NCBI GenBank assembly: GCA_034434335.1
Contig: DAOTZS010000105.1
Coordinates: 1-13,778 of the forward strand
DNA: 13,778 nucleotides
From: DAOTZS01 sp034434335
GTDB lineage: Bacteria > Chloroflexota > Anaerolineae > CG2-30-64-16
Direction: 5' to 3'
The notes below the pieces were generated by a model. It was not told the DNA's origin. It searched no databases and saw only the letters and a list, made by a program, of their open reading frames with translations. A program made the translations under genes and the position numbers. Shown in pieces: positions 1 to 6,789 of this stretch (its first letter is position 1; every line of letters begins with the position of its first letter).

Positions 1-46
1 GCTGCCCGCCCAAACTCCTTCCTTCAACCCCTATCCGCTCGCCTGC

Positions 47-1123
47 TCACGCGACCGTCACTTCCCGGCAGAGATACACATCCTGGATAGCGTTCAGCAG
101 CTTGACCCCCTCGGCCATCGGCTTCTGGAAAGCTTTGCGGCCGCTGATCAGCCCCATGCCGCCGGCCCGTTTGTTGATGACCGCCGTGCGCACCGCGTCG
201 GCCAGGTCGTTCTTGCCCGAGGGCCCACCGGAGTTGATCAGGCCGATCCTGCCCATGTAGTTGTTGACCACTTGATAGCGGCAGAGGTCAATAGGATGAT
301 CGGAGGTCAGCTCGGTGTACATGCGCTCATCTATCTTGCCGTAACCACTATCGCTCATGCGCACTGCCTTATAGCCCCCGTTGTTCTCCGGCAACTTCTG
401 CTTGACGATGTCCGCCTCTATCGTTACCCCCAGATGGTTGGCCTGGCCAGTCAGGTCAGCAGCGGTATGGTAGTCCACCCCACCCACCTTGAAGGCCGGG
501 TTGCGGGTGTAGCACCATAGCACCGTGAACATGCCCAGCTCATGTGCAGCCTTGAAAGCCTGGCTCACCTCGGTGATCTGCCGGCTGGACTCAGGCGAGC
601 CAAAGTAAATCGTCGCGCCCACCGCCACCGCGCCCATGTCCCAGGCCTGCTTGACCTGGGCGAAAAAGACCTGGTCGAACTTGTTGGGGTAGGTCAGCAG
701 CTCGTTGTGGTTGAGCTTCACGATGAAGGGGATCTTGTGCGCGTACTTGCGCGCCACCGCCCCCAGCACCCCCAGGGTCGAGGCAACGGCATTACAACCA
801 CCCTCGATCGCCAACTTCACGATGTTCTCCGGGTCGAAGTAGATGGGATTCGGCGCGAAAGAGGCTCCCCCTGAATGCTCAATGCCCTGGTCAATGGGCA
901 GGATCGAGAGATACCCCGTGTTTGCCAGCCGGCCATGCGAGAAGATAGTCTGCAGGCTGCGTAGCACAGGCAACGGCCGATCGCTCACCGCGAAGATGCG
1001 GTCCACAAAGTCGGGCCCTGGCAGATGCAGGAGTTCCTTCGCCACCTTCGGAGTCTGATACCCCAACAGGTATTCGGCATCGCCTCCCAACAGACTTTCA
1101 ATCGCCTTGATATCCAACGCCAT
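47..1123 (-). CDS. fbaB: Class I fructose-bisphosphate aldolase, FbaB (DhnA) type
   Basis: Predicted cytosolic enzyme of glycolysis and gluconeogenesis that interconverts fructose 1,6-bisphosphate with dihydroxyacetone phosphate and glyceraldehyde 3-phosphate through a lysine Schiff base. The 358-residue protein matches my memory of E. coli FbaB (about 350 residues) along its length: a DQGIEH motif at residues 78-83, the ADIVKQKLPENNGGYK block near residue 237 (Lys241 is the likely Schiff-base lysine), the phosphate-binding INSGGPSG at 296-303, and a family-typical C-terminus (INKRAGGMGL, then IQDVYL). The ATG at 1123 is chosen because AGGAGG lies 7 bases before it; the frame stays open to an upstream ATG at 1180, but those 19 extra residues do not look like the family. 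The gene stands alone, with its own likely promoter. Family assignment is secure; the exact lysine is by analogy. Confidence 0.95.
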   Translation of the reverse strand: MALDIKAIESLLGGDAEYLLGYQTPKVAKELLHLPGPDFVDRIFAVSDRPLPVLRSLQTIFSHGRLANTGYLSILPIDQGIEHSGGASFAPNPIYFDPENIVKLAIEGGCNAVASTLGVLGAVARKYAHKIPFIVKLNHNELLTYPNKFDQVFFAQVKQAWDMGAVAVGATIYFGSPESSRQITEVSQAFKAAHELGMFTVLWCYTRNPAFKVGGVDYHTAADLTGQANHLGVTIEADIVKQKLPENNGGYKAVRMSDSGYGKIDERMYTELTSDHPIDLCRYQVVNNYMGRIGLINSGGPSGKNDLADAVRTAVINKRAGGMGLISGRKAFQKPMAEGVKLLNAIQDVYLCREVTVA

Positions 1124-1223
1124 GTTCTTGCCTCCTGAGAAAACGACTTTTCGATATCCATGGGAATCGAACCTCGTCACTCAGTTCGACCCCTGCGAGC
1201 ACGAGAACCATGCTCAATAAGCC

Positions 1224-1252
1224 ATTATGGCACAAAACCCCCTGCCAGGCAA
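1224..1252 (-). promoter_or_regulatory. Likely sigma-70-type promoter of the aldolase gene
   Basis: Read on the minus strand, TTGCCT (-35, 1247-1252) and CATAAT (-10, 1224-1229) are separated by exactly 17 bases. The -10 matches the consensus at 5 of 6 positions and the -35 at 4 of 6. Transcription would start near 1217, leaving a leader of about 95 bases before the aldolase ATG at 1123. It is a sequence match only. Confidence 0.5.
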
Positions 1253-1288
1253 ACCGGCCCCCCCTATCATCCCAGCAATAGCAAATAT

Positions 1289-1326
1289 GGGATGGTTCAA
1301 TTTGCCGGGAAAATTTGAACCATCCC
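1289..1326. repeat. Palindromic intergenic repeat, 12-bp perfect arms
   Basis: GGGATGGTTCAA at 1289-1300 is mirrored by TTGAACCATCCC at 1315-1326 around a 14-base loop. A 24-base stretch starting at 1291 recurs at 6687-6710 with one mismatch, though there the right arm is replaced. That makes it a dispersed repeat rather than a gene-specific site. A third CATCCC at 1268-1273 can pair with GGGATG at 1289-1294 and allows an alternative fold. It is not followed by a T-run, so it is a poor intrinsic terminator. It lies between the divergent aldolase and recombinase-like genes. Confidence 0.8.
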
Positions 1327-1414
1327 CCTATCGTCCTTGATAAGCCTATAGAGATCTCGGGCAAGGGCGGGAATGAAAGATAGCATAGTTTCTGGTCAAC
1401 CTTGAGCCCGTGGC

Positions 1415-1443
1415 TTGACAAGCTGCCAGTTTTATGTCAAAAT
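1415..1443 (+). promoter_or_regulatory. Likely sigma-70-type promoter of the recombinase-like gene
   Basis: A perfect TTGACA (1415-1420) is followed after 17 bases by CAAAAT (1438-1443, 4 of 6 matches to TATAAT). A start near 1450 would leave a leader of about 67 bases before the ATG at 1517. TGACA and TGTCA form a short inverted repeat across the spacer. Apart from this, the aldolase promoter and the palindrome, the 1124-1516 gap shows nothing I recognise. Confidence 0.55.
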
Positions 1444-1516
1444 GGTGCTACCCGAAGCGCTTCAACCACCCAGAGACGCCATAAAGTGAAGAGATCACAT
1501 GCACGGGGAGGTCCCT

Positions 1517-2485
1517 ATGCCAGATGAACAGATTGCCCTCTTTCCCAAAGGCCAGCCTGGTCGTGGCACCGCCGGCGAGAAAACCCGGCCCGTGACCTCA
1601 CTGTCCACCCATCTGGACGCCAACTCTTCCCTCAGTGCTGCCATCACCGCCTTCCACGGCCACATGGTACGCCAGGGGTTCTCCGATAACACCATCAAAG
1701 CCTTCCAGGCCGACCTCCGGCTGCTCACCAGATACCTGGCCCCCAACCAACCCATTGGCCACATCGGCCAGGAAGACCTGGAGCAGTTCCTCACCTGGTT
1801 GCGAGTTGAACGTGGCGTCCCCTGCAGCCCCAAGTCCTATGCCCGCCGGCTGACAACGCTCAAGGTGTTCTTTGGCTGGTTAGCCGAGATCAACGCCCTG
1901 CCGCGCGATCCTGCCGCACCCCTGGTTCACACCCCGGCCAAAGCACCCCTGCCGGAGATCCTCTACGATGATCAGGTCAACGCCCTGCTGCGCGCGACCC
2001 AAGATCTGCTGTGGGCACCCAAGCCCGATGCGCGACCTTATCTGCTGGTAACCCTCCTCCTCCAGACCGGCATCAAGAAGAGCGAATGCATGGAGATCAG
2101 GCTGGAGCACATCGACCTTTCCAATCCCCAGGCTCCGGTGCTCTATGTGCGCTATGCTGATCCACGGCGCACCCATAAAGAGCGCAAGCTGGCCTTAGGC
2201 CCGGGGTTTGCAGCCGTGCTGCGCCAGTATCTGCGGGAATATGAGCCTAAGGAGAGGCTTTTTGAGTGTACAGCGCGCAACCTGGAGTATGTCCTGGAGG
2301 ATGCAGCAGAGCTGGCGGGGATAAAGGGAGGGGTTAGCTTCGAACAACTGCGGTGGACCTGTGCCGTGCGCGACTACCGCAACGGCATGCCCCCTGAGCA
2401 GCTCCGCCTGAAGTTGGGCCTTTCACTCATCAGTTGGCGAGAGACGCTGCCCAAGATCCAGAAACTGGCCCGGCCGGCCTTGTGA
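1517..2485 (+). CDS. Tyrosine recombinase-like protein, catalytic residues apparently lost
   Basis: This 322-residue protein has the two-domain plan of XerC/XerD-type recombinases. Residues about 40-125 form the SAM-like core-binding domain (AAITAFHGHMVRQGFSDNTI to LTTLKVFFGWL), and about 145-322 resemble the catalytic domain. Aligning known boxes by eye, the usual TGLRxSE is TGIKKSE (184-190, Arg replaced by Lys187). The HxLR box reads EQLR (276-279; Arg kept, His replaced by Glu). The LGH...Y box reads LGLSLISWRETL, so the second His becomes Leu302 and the nucleophilic Tyr becomes Leu311. Strand exchange is therefore unlikely; DNA binding is plausible. I chose the ATG at 1517 because GGGGAGG ends 5 bases before it; an in-frame ATG at 1499 is less well supported. 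It could be a regulator or a relic of a mobile element. Confidence 0.85.
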   Translation: MPDEQIALFPKGQPGRGTAGEKTRPVTSLSTHLDANSSLSAAITAFHGHMVRQGFSDNTIKAFQADLRLLTRYLAPNQPIGHIGQEDLEQFLTWLRVERGVPCSPKSYARRLTTLKVFFGWLAEINALPRDPAAPLVHTPAKAPLPEILYDDQVNALLRATQDLLWAPKPDARPYLLVTLLLQTGIKKSECMEIRLEHIDLSNPQAPVLYVRYADPRRTHKERKLALGPGFAAVLRQYLREYEPKERLFECTARNLEYVLEDAAELAGIKGGVSFEQLRWTCAVRDYRNGMPPEQLRLKLGLSLISWRETLPKIQKLARPAL

Positions 2486-2496
2486 AGGGCCGGGCC
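2467..2496. terminator. GC-rich hairpin over the stop codon of the recombinase-like gene
   Basis: GGCCCGGCC (2467-2475) pairs perfectly with GGCCGGGCC (2488-2496) across a 12-base loop that contains the TGA stop. It sits in the short gap between two convergent genes, where a terminator is expected. No U-run follows, so factor-independent termination is doubtful. The rest of the 2486-2556 gap shows nothing else clear. Confidence 0.35.
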
Positions 2497-2556
2497 GCGT
2501 TGGTCCTCGGCCCTGGCCGGCCGTGGCGCTCTGCGCTGGTGGCATCCCGGCACTGC

Positions 2557-3888
2557 TCAGCCGCCCTTTGCACCCAGCGGCAGCAGTTGCCGGATCAGGG
2601 CCAGGTATTCCTCATTGACGTTGAGATAGCTGCCGCTCCACCCACCAACGGCATAGAGCTTCTGGCCATGGGCAGCCAGCCCCAGGTTGCGCCACTGGCC
2701 TACCACCGGTGTCCCAAAGCGAGACCAGGCAGCCGTATGCAGGTCATATTGCTCATTGAACGCCAGCACCTGAGTCCAGCCGCCGCCCACTGCATAAAGC
2801 TGGGAACCAACCACAGCCACCCCCAATCCCCCGCGCGGCTGGCTCAGCGGGGCTCGTTCAGACCATGGCCCGCCTTCGCTTCCCTCGCGGGCCGGGTCGT
2901 ACACGGCTACTGTGGCCAGTTCCTTCACACCGTCATACCCACCCACCACATAGATCAGGCCCCCCAACACCCCGGCTGCCAGAAAAGCGCGCGGCTCCGT
3001 CATCGGCGTGCCTTCCGTCCAGCTATCAGAGCGGGGGTCGTAAATATATGTCTCGCTCCGGTATGCCGTGCCGTCCCAACCCCCGAACAGATACAGTTTG
3101 CCTTCCCACGCGGCCAGCCCGTAGGCGGCCAGGGTGGTGGGAAGCGGGGCACGCGCTTCCCAGGCATCTGCCCGCGGGTCATAAACCTCCAGCACGTTAG
3201 TGGTTCCTCCCCCAGCCGTGCTGCCACCCGGCACATAGATCAGCCCACCAACAAGGGCTCCGGCGATATTAGACACAGGGGTAGGCTTGCGCGCGGCCGC
3301 TGACCAGCTATTGCTGCGTGGATCATAGATGGTCACCTGATCGGTCACCCCTGCTGCCGTCTCACCGCCGATGGCATACAGCCGATCTTCGTCGGCCACC
3401 AGAGCCAGCCGGCTGCGCGGCTCGGGAAGGGGTGCTGCACTGGCCCAGCGCGGCACCTGAGGACGAGGGGCCACAGGTACCTCTGGCTGCCCCACATCCG
3501 TAAAAGGGGTTACCGGGGGGGCCTGGCTCTGGCCACGCCACCAGGCCGGCAAGGCCAGGCCAACCACCACCAGCACCGCTACTGCGACCATGTAAATGCG
3601 CTGCCAGCGGGCAATGGCCGGCCGCGGCAAAGGCAGGGGTCTGACGGGTTCCTCCCCAGCCGGCACGACCACCCCGGGCACTGTCACCCAGCCGCGGCGC
3701 ACCGCCTCCATGGTCGCCTCTGTGCGCGACTGAACCCCTAGCTTCTCGAAGATATTGCGCAGATGCACCTTAACCGTGTTGGGGCTGATGAACAACGCGC
3801 GCGCGATTTGCTGATTGGTCGCGCCGGTCGCCACCAACTTCAACACTTCCAGCTCTCGCTCACTCAGAGGTCCAAGGTCGTCTGCCAT
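2557..3888 (-). CDS. LuxR-type HTH / membrane segment / six-Kelch-repeat fusion
   Basis: This 443-residue protein has three parts. Residues 5-65 are a GerE/LuxR DNA-binding domain with the hallmark LSERELEVLKLVATGATNQQ and then ISPNTVKVHLRNIFEKLGV. A proline-rich linker leads to one hydrophobic segment at about 98-115. Residues about 148-435 contain six Kelch repeats, each starting at a Trp and carrying a LYAIGG/IYVPGG/LYLFGG-type core and usually a YDPRSD-like strand. They should close a six-bladed beta-propeller. With the helix-turn-helix first and Arg/Lys-rich sequence before the membrane segment, the HTH is likely cytoplasmic and the propeller outside. I infer a one-component membrane-bound transcription regulator, ligand unknown. 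The gene starts 70 bases after glgP ends and is probably co-transcribed with it. The ATG at 3888 has only a weak GAGG-like site before it, which suggests coupling or low expression. Domains are clear; function is inferred. Confidence 0.9.
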   Translation of the reverse strand: MADDLGPLSERELEVLKLVATGATNQQIARALFISPNTVKVHLRNIFEKLGVQSRTEATMEAVRRGWVTVPGVVVPAGEEPVRPLPLPRPAIARWQRIYMVAVAVLVVVGLALPAWWRGQSQAPPVTPFTDVGQPEVPVAPRPQVPRWASAAPLPEPRSRLALVADEDRLYAIGGETAAGVTDQVTIYDPRSNSWSAAARKPTPVSNIAGALVGGLIYVPGGSTAGGGTTNVLEVYDPRADAWEARAPLPTTLAAYGLAAWEGKLYLFGGWDGTAYRSETYIYDPRSDSWTEGTPMTEPRAFLAAGVLGGLIYVVGGYDGVKELATVAVYDPAREGSEGGPWSERAPLSQPRGGLGVAVVGSQLYAVGGGWTQVLAFNEQYDLHTAAWSRFGTPVVGQWRNLGLAAHGQKLYAVGGWSGSYLNVNEEYLALIRQLLPLGAKGG

Positions 3889-3915
3889 AGCCTCAGTCAG
3901 TCAAGAGGAAGCCGA

Positions 3916-3939
3916 GGCCCACCAGGGGCCAAGTGGGCC
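3916..3939. other. Small hairpin between glgP and the Kelch-LuxR gene
   Basis: GGCCCAC (3916-3922) and GTGGGCC (3933-3939) can pair as a 7-bp stem with a 10-base loop in the gap between the two minus-strand genes. There is no T-run on either side. It might reduce readthrough or mark an RNA processing site; in such GC-rich sequence it could also be chance. Confidence 0.3.
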
Positions 3940-3958
3940 GGGCAACGGCCAGAGGGCC

Positions 3959-6532
3959 TCACGCCCAGCGCACCAGGGAGAGCGCGAACGGGTTGGGCAG
4001 GTCTGGATGATGAGGACGCACACGTACCCCGTAGATGAATACTCCGCTCTCGGGCGGCGCGAAGGCCATCTCGTAATGATACCCTTCAGCGCGCCGGCCG
4101 GTGAAGTGCATGGGCAACGCCGCGACGTCCTCCGGCTCACTGCCGGCCCCTGGCCGGCCATAAACCAGCTCCACTGCCAGGTCATCTGGGGCCAGCGGCC
4201 CCGCCTGTAGCAATGCCTCGACCCGCAAGGGCTGCCCCACCAGGGTCTCCTCCTGACGAGGCCCGGTCGCCTGCAGGGAAACCTGCGCCCACCCCGCTCT
4301 GACCCGGGCTTCCCACTCGGCCAGGGCCCGTGCGGCAGCAAACCCATCTCGCCCCATCCTGCGGCCCAGGGCATCGCCCGGAAGATAGTACTTCGTCAGG
4401 TACTCCTTCAGCATGCGGCTCAGGCTAAAGGCTGGCGCGATGGAAGCAATCGAAGCCCGCATCTTCGCCAGCCACCCGCGCGGGATACCATCACCGTCCC
4501 GTGTATAGAACAGGGGGACAATCTCATTCTCAAGGATGTCGTACAGGGCCAGGGCGTCCGCGTCATCCTGTCTGGACTCATCGGCGTACTCGGCCGCCTG
4601 GCCGATGGCCCAGCCATTCTGGCCGTTATACCCTTCGCACCACCAGCCATCCAGGATGCTGCAACTGGGCACCCCATTGAGGCCGGCCTTCTGCCCACTT
4701 GTGCCGCTGGCTTCCAGCGGCCGCCGCGGGGTGTTGAGCCAGAGGTCCACCCCTGCCACCAGGTGACGGGCCAGGTTGATGTCGTACTCCTCGACAAACA
4801 CGATGCGGCCGGCAAACTCCGGCTGCCGGCTCAGCCGGTAGATAGTCTGTATCAGCTCCTTGCCGGGCTCGTCCGCGGGATGGGCTTTGCCGGCAAAGAT
4901 GATCTGCACCGGCCGCGCGGGGTGATTCAGGATGCGCTGCAAGCGCTCCCGGTCTCTGAAGAGCAAGGTCGCCCGTTTGTAGGTGGCAAAACGCCGGGCA
5001 AAGCCGATGGTTAGTGTGTCGGGGTCAAACAGCCGGCCGGCGGCTTGCAGCTCGGCTGGGGTTGCCCCTATGGCTGTCAAATGACGGCGGACCCGTTCCC
5101 GCACCAGAGCCAACATCTCGGCCTTCGCAGCATTATGATGGGCCCACAGCTCGGCATCGGGAATGCGCGCTACTGCCTCCCAAATCGCTGGATCGTCAAT
5201 GTTATGTCGCCAGCCTGGGTCCAGATAGCGGTCGAAGAGGCTGGCCAGGCCCGGATGGAGCCAGCTCTCAGTATGCACGCCATTGGTAATATGGCCGATC
5301 GGCACCTCGGGCCGGGGCACTTCCGGCCACAACGCCTGCCACATGCGCCGCGACACCTGTCCGTGCAGGCGGCTCACCCCGTTGGCCATCCCGCTGGTGC
5401 GCAGCGCCAGCACGGTCATGCTGAACTGCGTTCCCCAGGGGGAGTCGAAGCGCCCCAGCGCCAGAAAGCCCTCGCGGTCCAATCCCAGCCGGCCCCAGTA
5501 GTTGCCGAAAAAGCGGTCCATCAGCTCGAAGGGGAAGGCATCATGGCCGGCCGGCACCGGGGTGTGAGTGGTGAAGAGCGCGTTGGCCCGGGCCGCCCAC
5601 AAGGCGGCCGCAAAAGGCAGCCCCTGCTCCTCCACATACTCTCGGATGCGCTCGAGTTGCAGGAAAGCAGCGTGCCCTTCATTCAGATGCCAGACCGTCG
5701 GCCGCAGCCCCAGGGCCCGCACGGCCCGCACCCCGCCGATCCCCAACACCACTTCCTGCGCAATGCGCATCTCGTGATCGCCGCCATATAGCCGGGCCGA
5801 GAGCTCTCGATCTGGTGGTGCGTTCTGCTCAACGTCGGTATCCATCAGGTAGAGCGACACCCGTCCCACCTGGAAGTGCCACACCTTGGCATAAACCGTA
5901 CGGCCGGGCAGCTCCACGCTGATCACCACTTCTCTGCCCTGTGGGTCCAGGGCGGGAACAGCGGGCATCGTGCGGAAATCCAGCTTCTCGTAGATGGCCC
6001 TCTGCCGGCCATCGGCGTCAATGCGCTGCTGGAAATAGCCCTGGGGATACAAGAACCCCACCCCGATCAGGGGCACCCCCAAATCGCTGGCAGCCTTGCA
6101 GTGATCCCCCGACAGGATACCCAGCCCCCCTGAGTAGATCGGCAACGCCTCGTGCAACCCAAATTCGGCCGAAAAGTAGGCGATCAATCGGCTGCCCGCC
6201 TCCTGATCGGCACCAGTCCCCGTGCCTCCCCACGCCCGGGCGTACCAGGTATCCGCAGCCGCCATATAGGCATCGAAGGCCGCCATGACCTCGCGATAGC
6301 GCGCCATATAGGCATCGTCTTCTGCAGCCCGGTCCAGCCGCTGTTGGCTGACCTGCTGCAGGAAGCTGACCGGGTTATGATTGGTTTCCTCCCACAACTG
6401 AGGGTCGATCTCCCTATACAGCGCCTGGGCGGCCGGTTGCCAGCTCCACCACAGGTTAGATGCCAGCTCGGCCAGCCGCGCCAGGCGTGGGCCGGGCACA
6501 GGACGTACAGTAACGGTTCCCAAGGCTTTCAT
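3959..6532 (-). CDS. glgP: Alpha-glucan (glycogen/maltodextrin) phosphorylase, DUF3417 type
   Basis: This predicted cytosolic PLP enzyme releases glucose 1-phosphate from the ends of glycogen or maltodextrins. The 857-residue protein opens with the N-terminal domain typical of this subgroup (LAELASNLWWSWQPAAQALY, residues 20-39). The phosphorylase core follows: AYFSAEFGLHE (118-128), YSGGLGILSGDHCKAASDLG (133-152), and the cofactor block EASGTSGQKAGLNG, whose Lys615 should carry PLP. The ATG at 6532 is preferred because the protein then begins MKALGTVTVRPVP like its relatives. The frame is open up to 6796, but that stretch overlaps the divergent gene and reads as translated repeat sequence. 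The AGGAG directly before the ATG is unusually close; a GAGGA lies 11 bases upstream. A promoter is visible at 6597-6625. The Kelch-LuxR gene follows on the same strand. Confidence 0.97.
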   Translation of the reverse strand: MKALGTVTVRPVPGPRLARLAELASNLWWSWQPAAQALYREIDPQLWEETNHNPVSFLQQVSQQRLDRAAEDDAYMARYREVMAAFDAYMAAADTWYARAWGGTGTGADQEAGSRLIAYFSAEFGLHEALPIYSGGLGILSGDHCKAASDLGVPLIGVGFLYPQGYFQQRIDADGRQRAIYEKLDFRTMPAVPALDPQGREVVISVELPGRTVYAKVWHFQVGRVSLYLMDTDVEQNAPPDRELSARLYGGDHEMRIAQEVVLGIGGVRAVRALGLRPTVWHLNEGHAAFLQLERIREYVEEQGLPFAAALWAARANALFTTHTPVPAGHDAFPFELMDRFFGNYWGRLGLDREGFLALGRFDSPWGTQFSMTVLALRTSGMANGVSRLHGQVSRRMWQALWPEVPRPEVPIGHITNGVHTESWLHPGLASLFDRYLDPGWRHNIDDPAIWEAVARIPDAELWAHHNAAKAEMLALVRERVRRHLTAIGATPAELQAAGRLFDPDTLTIGFARRFATYKRATLLFRDRERLQRILNHPARPVQIIFAGKAHPADEPGKELIQTIYRLSRQPEFAGRIVFVEEYDINLARHLVAGVDLWLNTPRRPLEASGTSGQKAGLNGVPSCSILDGWWCEGYNGQNGWAIGQAAEYADESRQDDADALALYDILENEIVPLFYTRDGDGIPRGWLAKMRASIASIAPAFSLSRMLKEYLTKYYLPGDALGRRMGRDGFAAARALAEWEARVRAGWAQVSLQATGPRQEETLVGQPLRVEALLQAGPLAPDDLAVELVYGRPGAGSEPEDVAALPMHFTGRRAEGYHYEMAFAPPESGVFIYGVRVRPHHPDLPNPFALSLVRWA

Positions 6533-6596
6533 GCTCCTTTTCTTCCTCAATATCCACAAGGTGAACACGGAGAAGCGCAAACAGCAATCCCTGACC

Positions 6597-6625
6597 ATTT
6601 TAGGGGAAGATGGGCGCTCTGTCCA
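6597..6625 (-). promoter_or_regulatory. Likely sigma-70-type promoter of glgP
   Basis: On the minus strand TGGACA (-35, 6620-6625, 5 of 6) and TAAAAT (-10, 6597-6602, 5 of 6) are 17 bases apart. A start near 6590 gives a leader of roughly 58 bases to the glgP ATG at 6532. This is one of the better promoter matches in the window. Confidence 0.6.
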
Positions 6626-6673
6626 ATTAGGATGTCGGGCATGGGCGACAGCTCGCTGCCTGAACAGATGGTG

Positions 6674-6682
6674 TGGTACAAT
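6674..6682 (+). promoter_or_regulatory. Likely extended -10 promoter of the pseudouridine synthase gene
   Basis: TGG followed by TACAAT (6677-6682, 5 of 6) forms an extended -10 element. No good -35 is seen at 16-18 bases upstream, which is compatible with an extended -10. Transcription would start near 6689, inside the partial copy of the dispersed repeat, and the leader would include the 14-bp hairpin. Confidence 0.45.
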
Positions 6683-6686
6683 GAGA

Positions 6687-6710
6687 GATGGTTCAATTTG
6701 CCAGGAAAAT
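6687..6710 (+). repeat. Partial copy of the palindromic repeat found at 1289-1326
   Basis: 24 bases beginning GATGGTTCAATTTGCC match 1291-1314 except for one base. The match covers the left arm and loop of the complete palindrome. Where the right arm should follow, the sequence instead reads CGGTTCACACC and runs into another repeat at 6718. The copy therefore looks truncated or fused to a second element. It lies in the predicted leader of the pseudouridine synthase gene. Confidence 0.7.
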
Positions 6711-6717
6711 CGGTTCA

Positions 6718-6738
6718 CACCTTTTGGGGCCTGCGGCC
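6718..6738 (+). repeat. Short dispersed repeat, copy A (inverted relative to copy B)
   Basis: The stretch CACC-TTTTGGGG-CCTGCGGCC recurs in reverse complement at 7663-7684, where it reads CACC-CTTTTTGGG-CCTGCGGCC. The two differ only by about one or two bases in the T/G run. They bracket the pseudouridine synthase gene as inverted copies. In both places GGTCGGC-containing sequence that can form a stem follows. Confidence 0.6.
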
Positions 6739-6768
6739 AGCGAGGTCGGCGAAGGCCGACCTCGCTGG
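6737..6768. other. 14-bp perfect hairpin before the pseudouridine synthase RBS
   Basis: CCAGCGAGGTCGGC (6737-6750) pairs without mismatch with GCCGACCTCGCTGG (6755-6768) across a GAAG tetraloop. It ends 8 bases before AAAGGAGGG and 21 bases before the GTG start. Without a T-run it is unlikely to be a terminator. It may be part of the repeat family, or a leader structure affecting mRNA stability or translation. Confidence 0.7.
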
Positions 6769-6789
6769 TGATGCACAAAGGAGGGCTCT

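Noticed and set aside
2434..3303. Open frame of 289 codons on the plus strand
   Set aside because: It overlaps the end of the recombinase-like gene and runs antisense to the Kelch repeats; its Pro/Arg/His-rich composition looks non-coding.
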